Assembly (NCBI GenBank): GCA_963618735.1
Contig: CAVEUM010000005.1
Location: forward strand, 1-64,000
Reading direction: 5' to 3'
DNA from: CAKUFA01 sp963618735
Lineage (GTDB): Bacteria > Bacillota > Clostridia > Christensenellales > Aristaeellaceae
DNA: 64,000 nt
The notes under the pieces were generated by a model that saw nothing but the letters and a program-made list of their open reading frames with translations, had not been told where the DNA came from and searched no databases. The stretch's first letter is position 1, and each line of letters starts with the position of its first letter. A program made the position numbers and the translations under genes. This document shows positions 28,009 to 36,245 of this stretch, piece by piece.

Positions 28009-30507
28009 TTACTTGTTGTCCTCGTTGATGGTCTGAGCCGCAGTACGGCCGGACACATAAATCTCAACGATGGCGTTGCCGCCCAGACGGTTGCCGCCAT
28101 GGATACCGCCGGTCACCTCACCAGCCGCATACAGGCCGGAGATGATGTTGCCGTTCGTATCCAGCACGTGACGCTGGGTATCAACCTTCAGGCCGCCCAT
28201 GGTATGGTGCGTAGAAGGTGCCAGCAGACGGACGCGCAGCTCAACACCGTCCAGGGTGTAGGTCTCGGGGATGTAGTTGCCGTTTTCGTCCTTTTCAGCG
28301 CTGCCGATCAGGGCGTTCGGGTTCGTCTTCTTCACATCCTCGGGCTGCTCGCCAGCCATGATGGCCTTGTCGTAGTTCTCGATGGTCGCACGGACAGTTT
28401 CCGCGTCGGTGGGCAGACCCAGGCTGGTGAACAGCTCGGCCAGCTCATCCACCGTACGGACATACTGACGCCATTCGACGTCCTCGTTACCGTACAGGTA
28501 CGGGCCGGGGATCTTGCTGCCGGCGTTGGCGATTTCAATGAACACGCCCTTGGTGCCGTTGTGCTCGACGCCGTTCTTGAACTCTGCAAGGCTCAGCACG
28601 TCACGTTCGGACGTTTCGTCAACGAAGCGCTTACCCGTGGTGGGGTTGATGTAGATGGCGTAGTTGCCGCCGCCGAATGCCAGGTTACCATTGTCAACCC
28701 AGCTGATGGGCATCATCTGCGTGAAGCCCATGCCGGTCACGTCAGCACCCACAGCCTGACCCATTACGATGCCGTCGCCCTGCAGGGAAGAACGGTTCGT
28801 GGTCTTCGTGTTGGTGGACACATACTCGCTGGACCAGTAGACGTTGGTATCAACAACCATCTCAACATTTGCAGCGTAGCCGCCGGTTGCGATGATCACG
28901 CCCTTGGTTGCATAAGCAGTCACAGGGGTGCCGTCATAGCGGGTCGCCTTGACGCCGGTCACGCGGCCGTCCTCAACGATCAGGTCTTCCGCGGTGGTGC
29001 GGGTCATGATCTTGTTGGACGCAGCGGTGGCAGAGGTGTTCAGGATGGTGTTCATGGGTGCCTTGAAGTACGTGCCCCAACGGCCGCCGTAGTCAACGCC
29101 GTCGATGGTCGCGCCGATGAACTCGTTTTCACGATACCACAGGGCGCCAATCAGCGTAGGCTGCGTATCTTCAACGAAGGTAGAGCCCTGAGCTTCCAGC
29201 CACTGCTTGAGTTCCTGGCCGCCCTGGATGAACTGCTCCACGAGGTCATAGTCGCCGTAAATCCAGCTGGACATATCCGCCGTCGGGCGAAGGCCGCCGT
29301 AGTAGGTCTGGAAAATGTGCAGGTTCACGGTGGAGAACAGGGTCAGTTCGCCTGCGCCTGCTTCAACCTTGGGTTCTGCCCAGTCCAGATAAGCCTGAAT
29401 CTCAGCCTTCAGGGCCTGCAGGGTGGGAAGATATTCCGCATGCACGCCATGCTTGCTCAGCTCTTCAATGTCGCCTGCAACAAACTCATGATCCTTGTAG
29501 TAGTCCTCATCAAAGGGCTCCTCGGACCAGTTCAGGATGGTCTTGAGCTCGTCAAGCGTTGCAACGCTCTCAACAACCTTGTTGTAGGTGTTGCCGTCAT
29601 AGCCGACACCGGTGGTTGCATCCGGATCTGCCGGATCCCACACCAGGTAGGGCATAACGCTCTGATACTGACCGCCGGAAACAAGCGTGTTGCCGCCGAC
29701 TTCTGCGTTCTTCTCGATGACCAGCACGGTGTTGCCATCCTGTGCTGCCTGAGCAGCTGCCGCGATACCAGCGCCGCCGGCACCGACAACGACCACATCG
29801 TAGGTCTCTTCGATAGCAGCCTCTGCCTCATGCACAACCGTGTTTGCCTTGAAAGCATCCATGTTGGTGCAGCCAGCCTGCTCAGCCGCATTATTCACAG
29901 CATTGCGGACTGCATTGCTGGTGAAGGTTGCGCCGGACACGCCGTCCACGCCAGTGCCGTTTGCTGCCAGAATATCTGCGATCACCGGCTCAAAAGCCAC
30001 ATCGCCGACATGGGCAGTTTCAGCGTTCGTACCAACTTCGATGGCAGTCACAGCCGTGTCGGAGAAGGTCACGCTCAGTTCAACATTGCCGTTGTAGCCG
30101 CTTGCAGTACCCGTGTAGGTGCCGGCGGTGAAAGCCAGTTCAGCAGTGTTCTCTGCAGCTTCGCCCTTCGCCTGTGCAAGTGCCTTGCCAAGAGCTTCCT
30201 TCACAGCATTGCTGGTGAAGGTTGCGCCAGACACCACTTCCACTGCATCTGCGTCGCTGACGCCAACCAGAGAAGTGTTATACTGCTCCATTGCCTGGCC
30301 GCCAATAGCGGGGGTTTCCTTTTCGCCAGTCACTTCTACTGCAGTAACTGCATTTTCGTCAACCGTAACCTTGACGGTCACGTCGCCGCCGAAGCCAGCG
30401 GCCGTTGCCGTGTACTCACCGGGCGTGAACGCGGCTTCCGCGCAGCCCACGGAGAACGACACTACAACCAGCATAACTGCCAGCAGAAGAGAAACAAACT
30501 TCTTCAT
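28009..30507 (-). CDS. Secreted fumarate reductase-type flavoprotein with two FMN-binding domains
   Basis: An 832-residue paralogue of the 3454-5424 protein. A signal peptide (about 1-24) is followed by two FMN_bind domains in tandem (about 27-110 and 125-210). Their flavinylation sites are Thr96 (VVSGATFTS) and Thr194 (DGVSGATFTS). The first copy has Glu90 where the second has the usual Asp188. The FAD/reductase domain begins near 237 with a GAGGAG Rossmann motif and ends with HHTMGG and GGNRLGGN active-site motifs. Two covalent FMNs would form an electron wire from membrane donors to the reductase site. The RBS is AGGAGG. The promoter has a 14-bp palindrome. The substrate is unknown. Confidence 0.9.
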   Translation of the reverse strand: MKKFVSLLLAVMLVVVSFSVGCAEAAFTPGEYTATAAGFGGDVTVKVTVDENAVTAVEVTGEKETPAIGGQAMEQYNTSLVGVSDADAVEVVSGATFTSNAVKEALGKALAQAKGEAAENTAELAFTAGTYTGTASGYNGNVELSVTFSDTAVTAIEVGTNAETAHVGDVAFEPVIADILAANGTGVDGVSGATFTSNAVRNAVNNAAEQAGCTNMDAFKANTVVHEAEAAIEETYDVVVVGAGGAGIAAAAQAAQDGNTVLVIEKNAEVGGNTLVSGGQYQSVMPYLVWDPADPDATTGVGYDGNTYNKVVESVATLDELKTILNWSEEPFDEDYYKDHEFVAGDIEELSKHGVHAEYLPTLQALKAEIQAYLDWAEPKVEAGAGELTLFSTVNLHIFQTYYGGLRPTADMSSWIYGDYDLVEQFIQGGQELKQWLEAQGSTFVEDTQPTLIGALWYRENEFIGATIDGVDYGGRWGTYFKAPMNTILNTSATAASNKIMTRTTAEDLIVEDGRVTGVKATRYDGTPVTAYATKGVIIATGGYAANVEMVVDTNVYWSSEYVSTNTKTTNRSSLQGDGIVMGQAVGADVTGMGFTQMMPISWVDNGNLAFGGGNYAIYINPTTGKRFVDETSERDVLSLAEFKNGVEHNGTKGVFIEIANAGSKIPGPYLYGNEDVEWRQYVRTVDELAELFTSLGLPTDAETVRATIENYDKAIMAGEQPEDVKKTNPNALIGSAEKDENGNYIPETYTLDGVELRVRLLAPSTHHTMGGLKVDTQRHVLDTNGNIISGLYAAGEVTGGIHGGNRLGGNAIVEIYVSGRTAAQTINEDNK

Positions 30508-30532
30508 CGTGCTATTCCTCCTTTTTTCTCTC

Positions 30533-30546
30533 AGGACAATTGTCCT
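30533..30546 (-). promoter_or_regulatory. 14-bp perfect palindrome downstream of promoter
   Basis: AGGACAATTGTCCT is its own reverse complement and lies about 6-19 bases past the expected transcription start of the two-FMN reductase gene. It is a good candidate operator for a dimeric repressor. Confidence 0.55.
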
Positions 30547-30558
30547 CGTTCAACCTTT

Positions 30559-30587
30559 ATGATACCTTATCCGACATGCAATGTCAA
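30559..30587 (-). promoter_or_regulatory. Promoter of the two-FMN reductase gene
   Basis: On the minus strand TTGACA and TATCAT are 17 bp apart. A second TTGACA lies 11 bp further upstream. Confidence 0.75.
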
Positions 30588-30673
30588 TAATTTGTCAAGG
30601 TTTTTTCACAGTAATTTGGAAGCAATGCAAAATTCTTTCCGTGGTTTCGCGAGGGTTCTTTTTCGATTCCACA

Positions 30674-30706
30674 AGAAAACCAGAGAGCACCCTCGCACCC
30701 TCTGGT
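30674..30706 (-). terminator. Terminator after the transglutaminase-like gene
   Basis: ACCAGAG pairs with CTCTGGT around a 14-base loop that can itself pair partly, followed by TTTTC on the minus strand. Confidence 0.75.
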
Positions 30707-30719
30707 CTGATTTTTCACT

Positions 30720-31763
30720 TTATTCATACAGGATTCCGCAAAAAGTCGTGTCATGCTTCAAATAATAAACGTTCTCCAGCTCCCGCATGCCCACCTCTCT
30801 CCGTGCTTCATTCAGCACATCAATGGGAGAAGAAGCCCAGAAGCTCTCGTAATCAGCCTGCGATGCAAACATCATCGACCATTCCAGTCCTTCCGACAGC
30901 TCCTTTTTCAGCACATCGGTTACCGACTGGTTCTCGTCCACCACAAGCCCCAGAACATGATGATATTCCCATCCATCATCGCTTGGCAATTGAATTTCGG
31001 TTTCCATCGTGTGGGTTTGCTGCATCTGCTCTGCAGACAGATTGAAGTACCAGTGCACCGTCGGGGTTCCGTCCCCATCATCCCAGGTCACATCGGTATA
31101 GCAGGCAGTGCCATCCAGCAAGAGCACATTCCATGCATGACTTTCGCCGTTTTCCTTATTCGTGCCGCGGACAAAGCTGCACGGGATGCCCGCCATGCGG
31201 CACAGGAGCATCATGGCACGGGTGTATCCTTCACATACGGCTCTGCCCTCCAGCAGTGCCACCGCTGCTGTGCTGTTGCCGTAGGTACTGCTGTCATAGG
31301 TCACCAGGTCGCACAACGTATCATGAAAAAACAGCTCCTGACGGAACTTGCCCCGGTCCGGAGCACTGTCCGCAATCTGCTGCGCTGCTTCAAGGAGTGC
31401 AGCTTTCTGCGCCGTTTCTTCTTCCAGAGACATGGTATATTCCAGGGTAATGCTGATTGCCTCATCCGGCTTTTTGAGATAATAATAGATGCTGGCGTTC
31501 TTTCCCAGGCCAATGAGCTCCGGGTAATCCTCCGTCAGGAAGAAATGGGCAACCGACAAATCGTCATACTTCGTTCCTTCAGGAACCGTGACTTCCTCTT
31601 CATGGGCAACCGCTGCTTCATACAGCAAATCCACCAGAGATTGCTGCTCTTCGGTCAAAAGTCTGTAGCGGACAGACTTTCCCTGCTCATAGGGCGTTTG
31701 AGGCTCAGCCAGTGCAAAGACGGGCATCAGGAAAGCCATTAGGCAGGCAAGAAATCGTTTCAT
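30720..31763 (-). CDS. Secreted transglutaminase-like cysteine protease-fold protein
   Basis: A 347-residue exported protein. A signal peptide (about 1-19, ending ALA) precedes an N-terminal helical region and a transglutaminase-like domain (about 120-240). The catalytic triad is visible as Cys in GRAVCEGY, His in ESHAWN and Asp in TDVTWDD. In bacteria this domain (as in CYK3/YebA relatives) often acts as a peptidase or amidase on surface polymers. The C-terminal ~100 residues are unassigned. It starts directly on the pcp stop (TGATG, one-base overlap), so the two are coupled. Together they suggest extracellular peptide processing plus intracellular pyroglutamate removal, an inference. Confidence 0.82.
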   Translation of the reverse strand: MKRFLACLMAFLMPVFALAEPQTPYEQGKSVRYRLLTEEQQSLVDLLYEAAVAHEEEVTVPEGTKYDDLSVAHFFLTEDYPELIGLGKNASIYYYLKKPDEAISITLEYTMSLEEETAQKAALLEAAQQIADSAPDRGKFRQELFFHDTLCDLVTYDSSTYGNSTAAVALLEGRAVCEGYTRAMMLLCRMAGIPCSFVRGTNKENGESHAWNVLLLDGTACYTDVTWDDGDGTPTVHWYFNLSAEQMQQTHTMETEIQLPSDDGWEYHHVLGLVVDENQSVTDVLKKELSEGLEWSMMFASQADYESFWASSPIDVLNEARREVGMRELENVYYLKHDTTFCGILYE

Positions 31764-32383
31764 CAGCGTCGCACTCCTTCTTCTCCAAGCGCCTCAATGG
31801 CCTTCGTCAGCGCACGGATGATGTCTTCCAGCGGCATACAAGGCGTGCCGTCAGGCTTTCCCTGCACCTGTTCTGGAATGTAGGGCACATGGATAAAGCC
31901 GCCCTGCATCGCAGGATTCTTTTCTGCCGCGAGATGGAGCACATGGTACATCAGCGTATTGCATACATATGTCCCTGCCGTGTTGGAAACCCTGGCAGGC
32001 AGTCCTGCCGCTTTCACCGCCTCCACCATGTGCTTGATGGGCAAGGTTGAAAAATAAGCTGACGGCGCACCTTCCACCACAGGCACATCCACAGGCTGGT
32101 CGCCGCAGTTATCCGGCAGGGCAGCATCCATCACGTTAATGGCCACCCGCTCGATGGTCACCGCGTCCCGTCCGCCAGCCTGGCCAACGCAAATCACCGC
32201 ATCAGGGTGCAGCGCCTCCACTTTTTCTGTCATCACCTTGCGGGAAGCAAAAAACTCCGTGGGAATTTCCGCTGCAAAGATTTCGTGCCCGTCAATTGTT
32301 TTCGGCAAAGACTTCACCGCCTGCCACGCAGGATTGATGGATTCGCCCCCAAAGGGTGTAAAACCCGTTACAAGAATTTTCAT
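31763..32383 (-). CDS. pcp: Pyroglutamyl-peptidase I
   Basis: A 206-residue cytosolic cysteine peptidase (family C15) that removes N-terminal pyroglutamate from peptides. The family start ILVTGFTPFGGE, the Glu region TIERVAINVMD, the catalytic Cys in GTYVCNTLMY and His in GFIHVPYIPEQ are all seen in order and spacing. The length is the usual ~205-215. The ATG at 32383 follows GGAGGTACAGGCA. It is the first gene of a two-gene unit with the transglutaminase-like protein and diverges from priA. Confidence 0.95.
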   Translation of the reverse strand: MKILVTGFTPFGGESINPAWQAVKSLPKTIDGHEIFAAEIPTEFFASRKVMTEKVEALHPDAVICVGQAGGRDAVTIERVAINVMDAALPDNCGDQPVDVPVVEGAPSAYFSTLPIKHMVEAVKAAGLPARVSNTAGTYVCNTLMYHVLHLAAEKNPAMQGGFIHVPYIPEQVQGKPDGTPCMPLEDIIRALTKAIEALGEEGVRR

Positions 32384-32474
32384 TGCCTGTACCTCCGAAA
32401 GGTTCTGAATTTACCATAACACAGATGGAAGAAAAAAACAACCTTCCGCTTTCCTGCCCGCTGAGAATTTGTGC

Positions 32475-32504
32475 TTGTATGAACCCGATAAGATAGGGTA
32501 TAAT
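32475..32504 (+). promoter_or_regulatory. Promoter of the priA-rpe operon
   Basis: TTGTAT and a perfect TATAAT are 18 bp apart, ending about 42 bp before the priA GTG start. Confidence 0.7.
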
Positions 32505-32546
32505 AGAGGATGGCGTATTGTAAAATCATCGCAGGGAGGTGAGCAG

Positions 32547-34787
32547 GTGCTGGCGCAGGTCATCGTGGATATTGTTCACGAACAGGTGGCGCACACCTTT
32601 TCTTACCTCATCCCCGAAGGGATGGAGCTTTCCGTCGGTCAACGGGTGAAGGTTCCCTTCGGCCCGCGGTTCAAAGAGGGCATCGTGGTAGGCTTCACCG
32701 ATCATGCCGATGTAGACGCCGGCAAGCTCCGCAGCGTTGCTGCCACCCTGGAAGATTATCCTGCCATTTTGCCCCAGCTGTTAACGCTGGCCGAGCGCAT
32801 GGCGCAGGAATCCCACTGCCCCCTGGCAGAAACGCTCCGATTGATGATGCCCGCTGAAATGCGAGGCGGCCGTATCAAAGAGCGAACCTGCACGATGGTT
32901 CAATCCCTCATTCATGATGAAGAAACACTGAAAAGCGCCGTTGACCGCCAGGGTCGATCCCAAAAGCGCCGCAGTCTGCTCACCCTCATCAAAGATGGTC
33001 AGCCGCATGCGGTGGGCGAAATCAGCCTGTTGGTGCGTGACCCGCTTCCTTCCCTGCAGCAATTGGCAGAGCAGGGATATGTGCGTCTTTTCCGGCAGGA
33101 AGTGCTCCGCCGTCCAGGCGGCGATACACCCGAGGAGCCTGTGGAGGATCCCGTCCTCACCGATGAGCAGCAGGAAGTGCTGGACGTGGTTCTGCCAGAC
33201 ATCCGCCAAGGAAGGGGACGTTATCTTCTCCATGGTGTGACAGGCAGCGGCAAAACTGAGGTTTTCATCCGTCTGGTGCGCCAAACTCTGCAGGAGGGCA
33301 AAGGTGCCATGATTCTGGTGCCCGAGATTGCCCTGACCCCGCAAATGGTCAGCTGGTTCCGCAGCCGTTTCGGCAGTGTGGCGGCAGTGATTCACTCTCG
33401 TCTTAGTGCGGGCGAGCGGTTCGACGAATGGCGCCGTATCCGCCGCGGAGACGCGCGGGTCGTCATCGGCGCCCGTTCCGCTGTGTTCGCGCCGCTGGAG
33501 CATTTGGGGCTCATCGTCATTGACGAAGAGCATGAGAGTACCTACCGCAGTGACCATCACCCGCGATATGATGCCCGTGAGGTTGCCGCGTGGCGGTGTG
33601 AGGAGGAAGGTGCGACCCTGCTCCTTGCCAGTGCCACCCCCAGTATTCTTTCCTTCGCCATGGCGCGCCGCGGGGACTACACCCTGCTGGAAATGCCCCA
33701 CCGTGTAGGCGGACGCCCCATGCCGGAGGTGCATCTGGTGGACATGCGCAAGGAACTGGAGATGGGCAACCGCTCCATGTTTTCCTCTGCACTGCAGCAG
33801 GCGCTGAGAAACTGCATGCAGCGCGGCGAGCAGGCCATGCTGCTGATGAATCGCAGGGGCTACAATTCCTTCGTCAGCTGCCGCAGCTGTGGGCATGTCA
33901 TCAAGTGCCCCAATTGCGATGTCTCCATGACCTATCATATGAGCGGCGGAGACGGGCAGCTTCACTGCCACTACTGCGGCAATGTGGAGGATGTGCCCAC
34001 TGCCTGCCCCGAATGCGGAAGCAGGTACATCCGCTATTTCGGTGCAGGGACGCAAAAGGTGGAAGACGAGCTGCACAAACTCCTTCCGGGCATCGCTGTG
34101 GGGCGGATGGACATCGACACCACCTCCGGCAAGGACGGGCATCAGAAAATTCTTGATGAATTCCGTTCCGGAAGGACGCAGATTCTCGTTGGCACGCAAA
34201 TGATCGCCAAGGGACTGGATTTTCCCAAGGTCACGCTGGTGGGCGTTGTTGCCGCCGACATGACGCTGAATCTTCCCGACTATCGCTCCCGCGAGCGGAC
34301 GTTCCAACTGCTGACGCAGGTCGCCGGGCGTGCAGGGCGCGGCACGACCCCCGGGCAGGTCTTCATTCAGACCTACAAGCCGGAGGATCCCACCATCCGC
34401 TTTGCCGCTGCGCAGGACTATCGTTCGTTCTTTGAATCAGAGTTCGACCATCGCCGCCGTGGACTCTATCCGCCCTTCACCATTATGGCGCGAGTGCTGG
34501 TGGAGTCTTCCACGGGAGACACAGCCAAAACCTGTGCGGAAAGCATCGAACAGCAGTGCCGGACGCTGTTGGAAACCCATCCCTTGTGGAAAAAGCGTGT
34601 GCTGATGCTGATGATGAATCAGCCCTCGGTCACCTTTCTGCGGGGCAAGTATCGCTTTCAGGTGCTGATGAAACTGCTGGTGCATCCCCACACAGAAGAA
34701 TTTGTGGCTGCTGTTACCGAGCTTACCCGTGAGAATCATCCCGATGCCGACACGTATTTTGAATATAATCCAACCAATATGATGTGA
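32547..34787 (+). CDS. priA: Primosomal protein N' (replication restart helicase)
   Basis: A 746-residue superfamily 2 helicase that reloads the replisome at stalled forks. A 3'-DNA-binding domain occupies the first ~100 residues. A helicase core follows with GVTGSGKTE (Walker A), IDEEHE (DEAH-type Walker B) and SATPS. A zinc-binding region has eight Cys in CxxC pairs (SCRSCGH, CPNCD, CHYCG, CPECGS). C-terminal motifs V and VI include LVGTQMIAKGLDFP. The GTG at 32547 is chosen because GGGAGGTGA lies just ahead; the frame runs upstream to 32469 without such a site. It is the first gene of the operon. Confidence 0.95.
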   Translation: MLAQVIVDIVHEQVAHTFSYLIPEGMELSVGQRVKVPFGPRFKEGIVVGFTDHADVDAGKLRSVAATLEDYPAILPQLLTLAERMAQESHCPLAETLRLMMPAEMRGGRIKERTCTMVQSLIHDEETLKSAVDRQGRSQKRRSLLTLIKDGQPHAVGEISLLVRDPLPSLQQLAEQGYVRLFRQEVLRRPGGDTPEEPVEDPVLTDEQQEVLDVVLPDIRQGRGRYLLHGVTGSGKTEVFIRLVRQTLQEGKGAMILVPEIALTPQMVSWFRSRFGSVAAVIHSRLSAGERFDEWRRIRRGDARVVIGARSAVFAPLEHLGLIVIDEEHESTYRSDHHPRYDAREVAAWRCEEEGATLLLASATPSILSFAMARRGDYTLLEMPHRVGGRPMPEVHLVDMRKELEMGNRSMFSSALQQALRNCMQRGEQAMLLMNRRGYNSFVSCRSCGHVIKCPNCDVSMTYHMSGGDGQLHCHYCGNVEDVPTACPECGSRYIRYFGAGTQKVEDELHKLLPGIAVGRMDIDTTSGKDGHQKILDEFRSGRTQILVGTQMIAKGLDFPKVTLVGVVAADMTLNLPDYRSRERTFQLLTQVAGRAGRGTTPGQVFIQTYKPEDPTIRFAAAQDYRSFFESEFDHRRRGLYPPFTIMARVLVESSTGDTAKTCAESIEQQCRTLLETHPLWKKRVLMLMMNQPSVTFLRGKYRFQVLMKLLVHPHTEEFVAAVTELTRENHPDADTYFEYNPTNMM

Positions 34788-34803
34788 AAAGAGGAAACAT
34801 ACC

Positions 34804-35313
34804 ATGGCCATTCGCAAAATTGTAACCCTTGGCGACGATACCCTTCGCAAGAACTGCAAAAAGCAGGAGAAGTTTGACCTTCGCCTGTGGACGCTTCTGA
34901 AAGACATGGCAGACACCATGTACAAGGCCGACGGCGTTGGTCTGGCTGCTCCGCAGGTGGGCATTCTCCGCCGCGTGGTGGTCATTGATGTAGGTGACGG
35001 GCTGGTGGAGCTGGTGAACCCCGAGATTCTCTCCTCCTCCGGCACGCAGTGCGGCCGTGAGGGCTGCCTGAGCCTGCCCGGCCGCCAGGGCATTGTGACC
35101 CGTCCCGACCATGTGCAGGTGCGCGCGCAGGATCGCCGCGGCCGCGTCTTTGAATTTGAGGCGGATGGCTTCTTTGCCCGCGCCGTGTGCCACGAGCTGG
35201 ATCACCTGGACGGTGTGCTGTACATCGACCGCATGGACCGTGAATTGACCCCTGAGGAAATTGAGGGTCACGTGCCGGAGGATGACCTGGAAGAGGAGAA
35301 TGACGAAGCGTGA
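34804..35313 (+). CDS. def: Peptide deformylase
   Basis: A 169-residue metalloenzyme removing the formyl group from nascent proteins. All three family motifs are present: GVGLAAPQVG (about 44), EGCLSLPG (about 87, with the metal Cys) and HELDHLDG (about 130, with two metal His and the catalytic Glu). The tail is acidic. It starts 16 bp after priA with GAGGAAA ahead, and its stop overlaps the fmt start (GTGA). Pairing with fmt is the normal arrangement, since the two act on the same formyl cycle. Confidence 0.97.
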   Translation: MAIRKIVTLGDDTLRKNCKKQEKFDLRLWTLLKDMADTMYKADGVGLAAPQVGILRRVVVIDVGDGLVELVNPEILSSSGTQCGREGCLSLPGRQGIVTRPDHVQVRAQDRRGRVFEFEADGFFARAVCHELDHLDGVLYIDRMDRELTPEEIEGHVPEDDLEEENDEA

Positions 35314-36245
35314 AGATCGTTTTCATGGGTACCCCTGATTTCGCCGTGCCAAGTCTCGCCGCCCTGTGTGACGCGGGGTATGATGTCATCGGCGTATACA
35401 CCCAGCCCGACCGCCCCAAGGGACGCGGCAACAAGCTGACCCCTTCCCCCGTGAAAGCCGAGGCCGTGCGCCGCGGTATTCCCGTGTATCAGCCCCAGCG
35501 CATCCGCAAGGAAAGCGTGGAGGAACTGAAGGCACTGGCGCCTGACCTGTGCGTTACCGCCGCTTTCGGACAGATTCTGTCCCAGGAGCTGCTGGATATT
35601 CCGCCCATGGGCAACATCAACGTGCACGCTTCCCTTCTGCCCCGTCATCGCGGCAGTGCCCCCATTGCCTGGGGCATTTTGCAAGGGGACGAGAAGGCCG
35701 GCATTTCCACCATGATGATGGATCGCGGCGTGGATACAGGCGACATTCTCCTGCAGCGCAGTGTGGACATCGGCATGCAGGAAACCTGCGGTGAACTGAC
35801 CGAGCGGTTGTCCCACGTGGGTGCGGAGCTTTTGCTGGAGACCATTCACGCGCTGGAAGCCGGCACCCTGACGCGCATCCCCCAGGATGAAAGCCAAATG
35901 ACCTATGACCCCAAGCTGACCAAGGAAATGGGCATCATTGACTGGACGCTGAGCGCCGAGGAGATTGTGCACCGCGTTCACGGTCTGAATCCCTGGCCCG
36001 CCGCTTCCACCGCATGGGAAGGCGGTCGTCTTAAGCTATTGAAAGCAGAAGTGGCCGATGGTCACGGCGCGGCGGGAGAAATCCTCGTGTCCGATGCCAA
36101 AGCCGGCCTGGTCATCGCCTGCGGCAAGGGCGCCGTCCGTGTCCTGACCCTGCAGGCTCCCGGCGGAAAACCCATGAGCAGTAAAGATTATCTCCGCGGC
36201 CACCCCATGGCGGCAGGCACGGTGTTGAAAGAGGAAGAAGCATGA
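35310..36245 (+). CDS. fmt: Methionyl-tRNA formyltransferase
   Basis: A 311-residue enzyme that formylates initiator Met-tRNA with 10-formyl-THF. The N-terminal hydrolase-like domain has KIVFMGTPDFAVP at the start. The catalytic Asn/His core is in NVHASLLPRHRGSAPI, and the GVDTGDIL loop follows. The C-terminal domain is the usual tRNA-binding fold. Translation starts at a GTG overlapping the def stop by four bases, with GAGGAG 12 bases ahead. Its own stop overlaps rsmB (ATGA). Confidence 0.96.
   Translation: MKIVFMGTPDFAVPSLAALCDAGYDVIGVYTQPDRPKGRGNKLTPSPVKAEAVRRGIPVYQPQRIRKESVEELKALAPDLCVTAAFGQILSQELLDIPPMGNINVHASLLPRHRGSAPIAWGILQGDEKAGISTMMMDRGVDTGDILLQRSVDIGMQETCGELTERLSHVGAELLLETIHALEAGTLTRIPQDESQMTYDPKLTKEMGIIDWTLSAEEIVHRVHGLNPWPAASTAWEGGRLKLLKAEVADGHGAAGEILVSDAKAGLVIACGKGAVRVLTLQAPGGKPMSSKDYLRGHPMAAGTVLKEEEA

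Noticed and set aside
27922..30765. A 947-codon plus-strand frame opposite the two-FMN reductase
   Set aside because: The minus strand has a full signal peptide, FMN sites and active-site motifs with a matching promoter and terminator; the plus-strand product has no recognisable domain.
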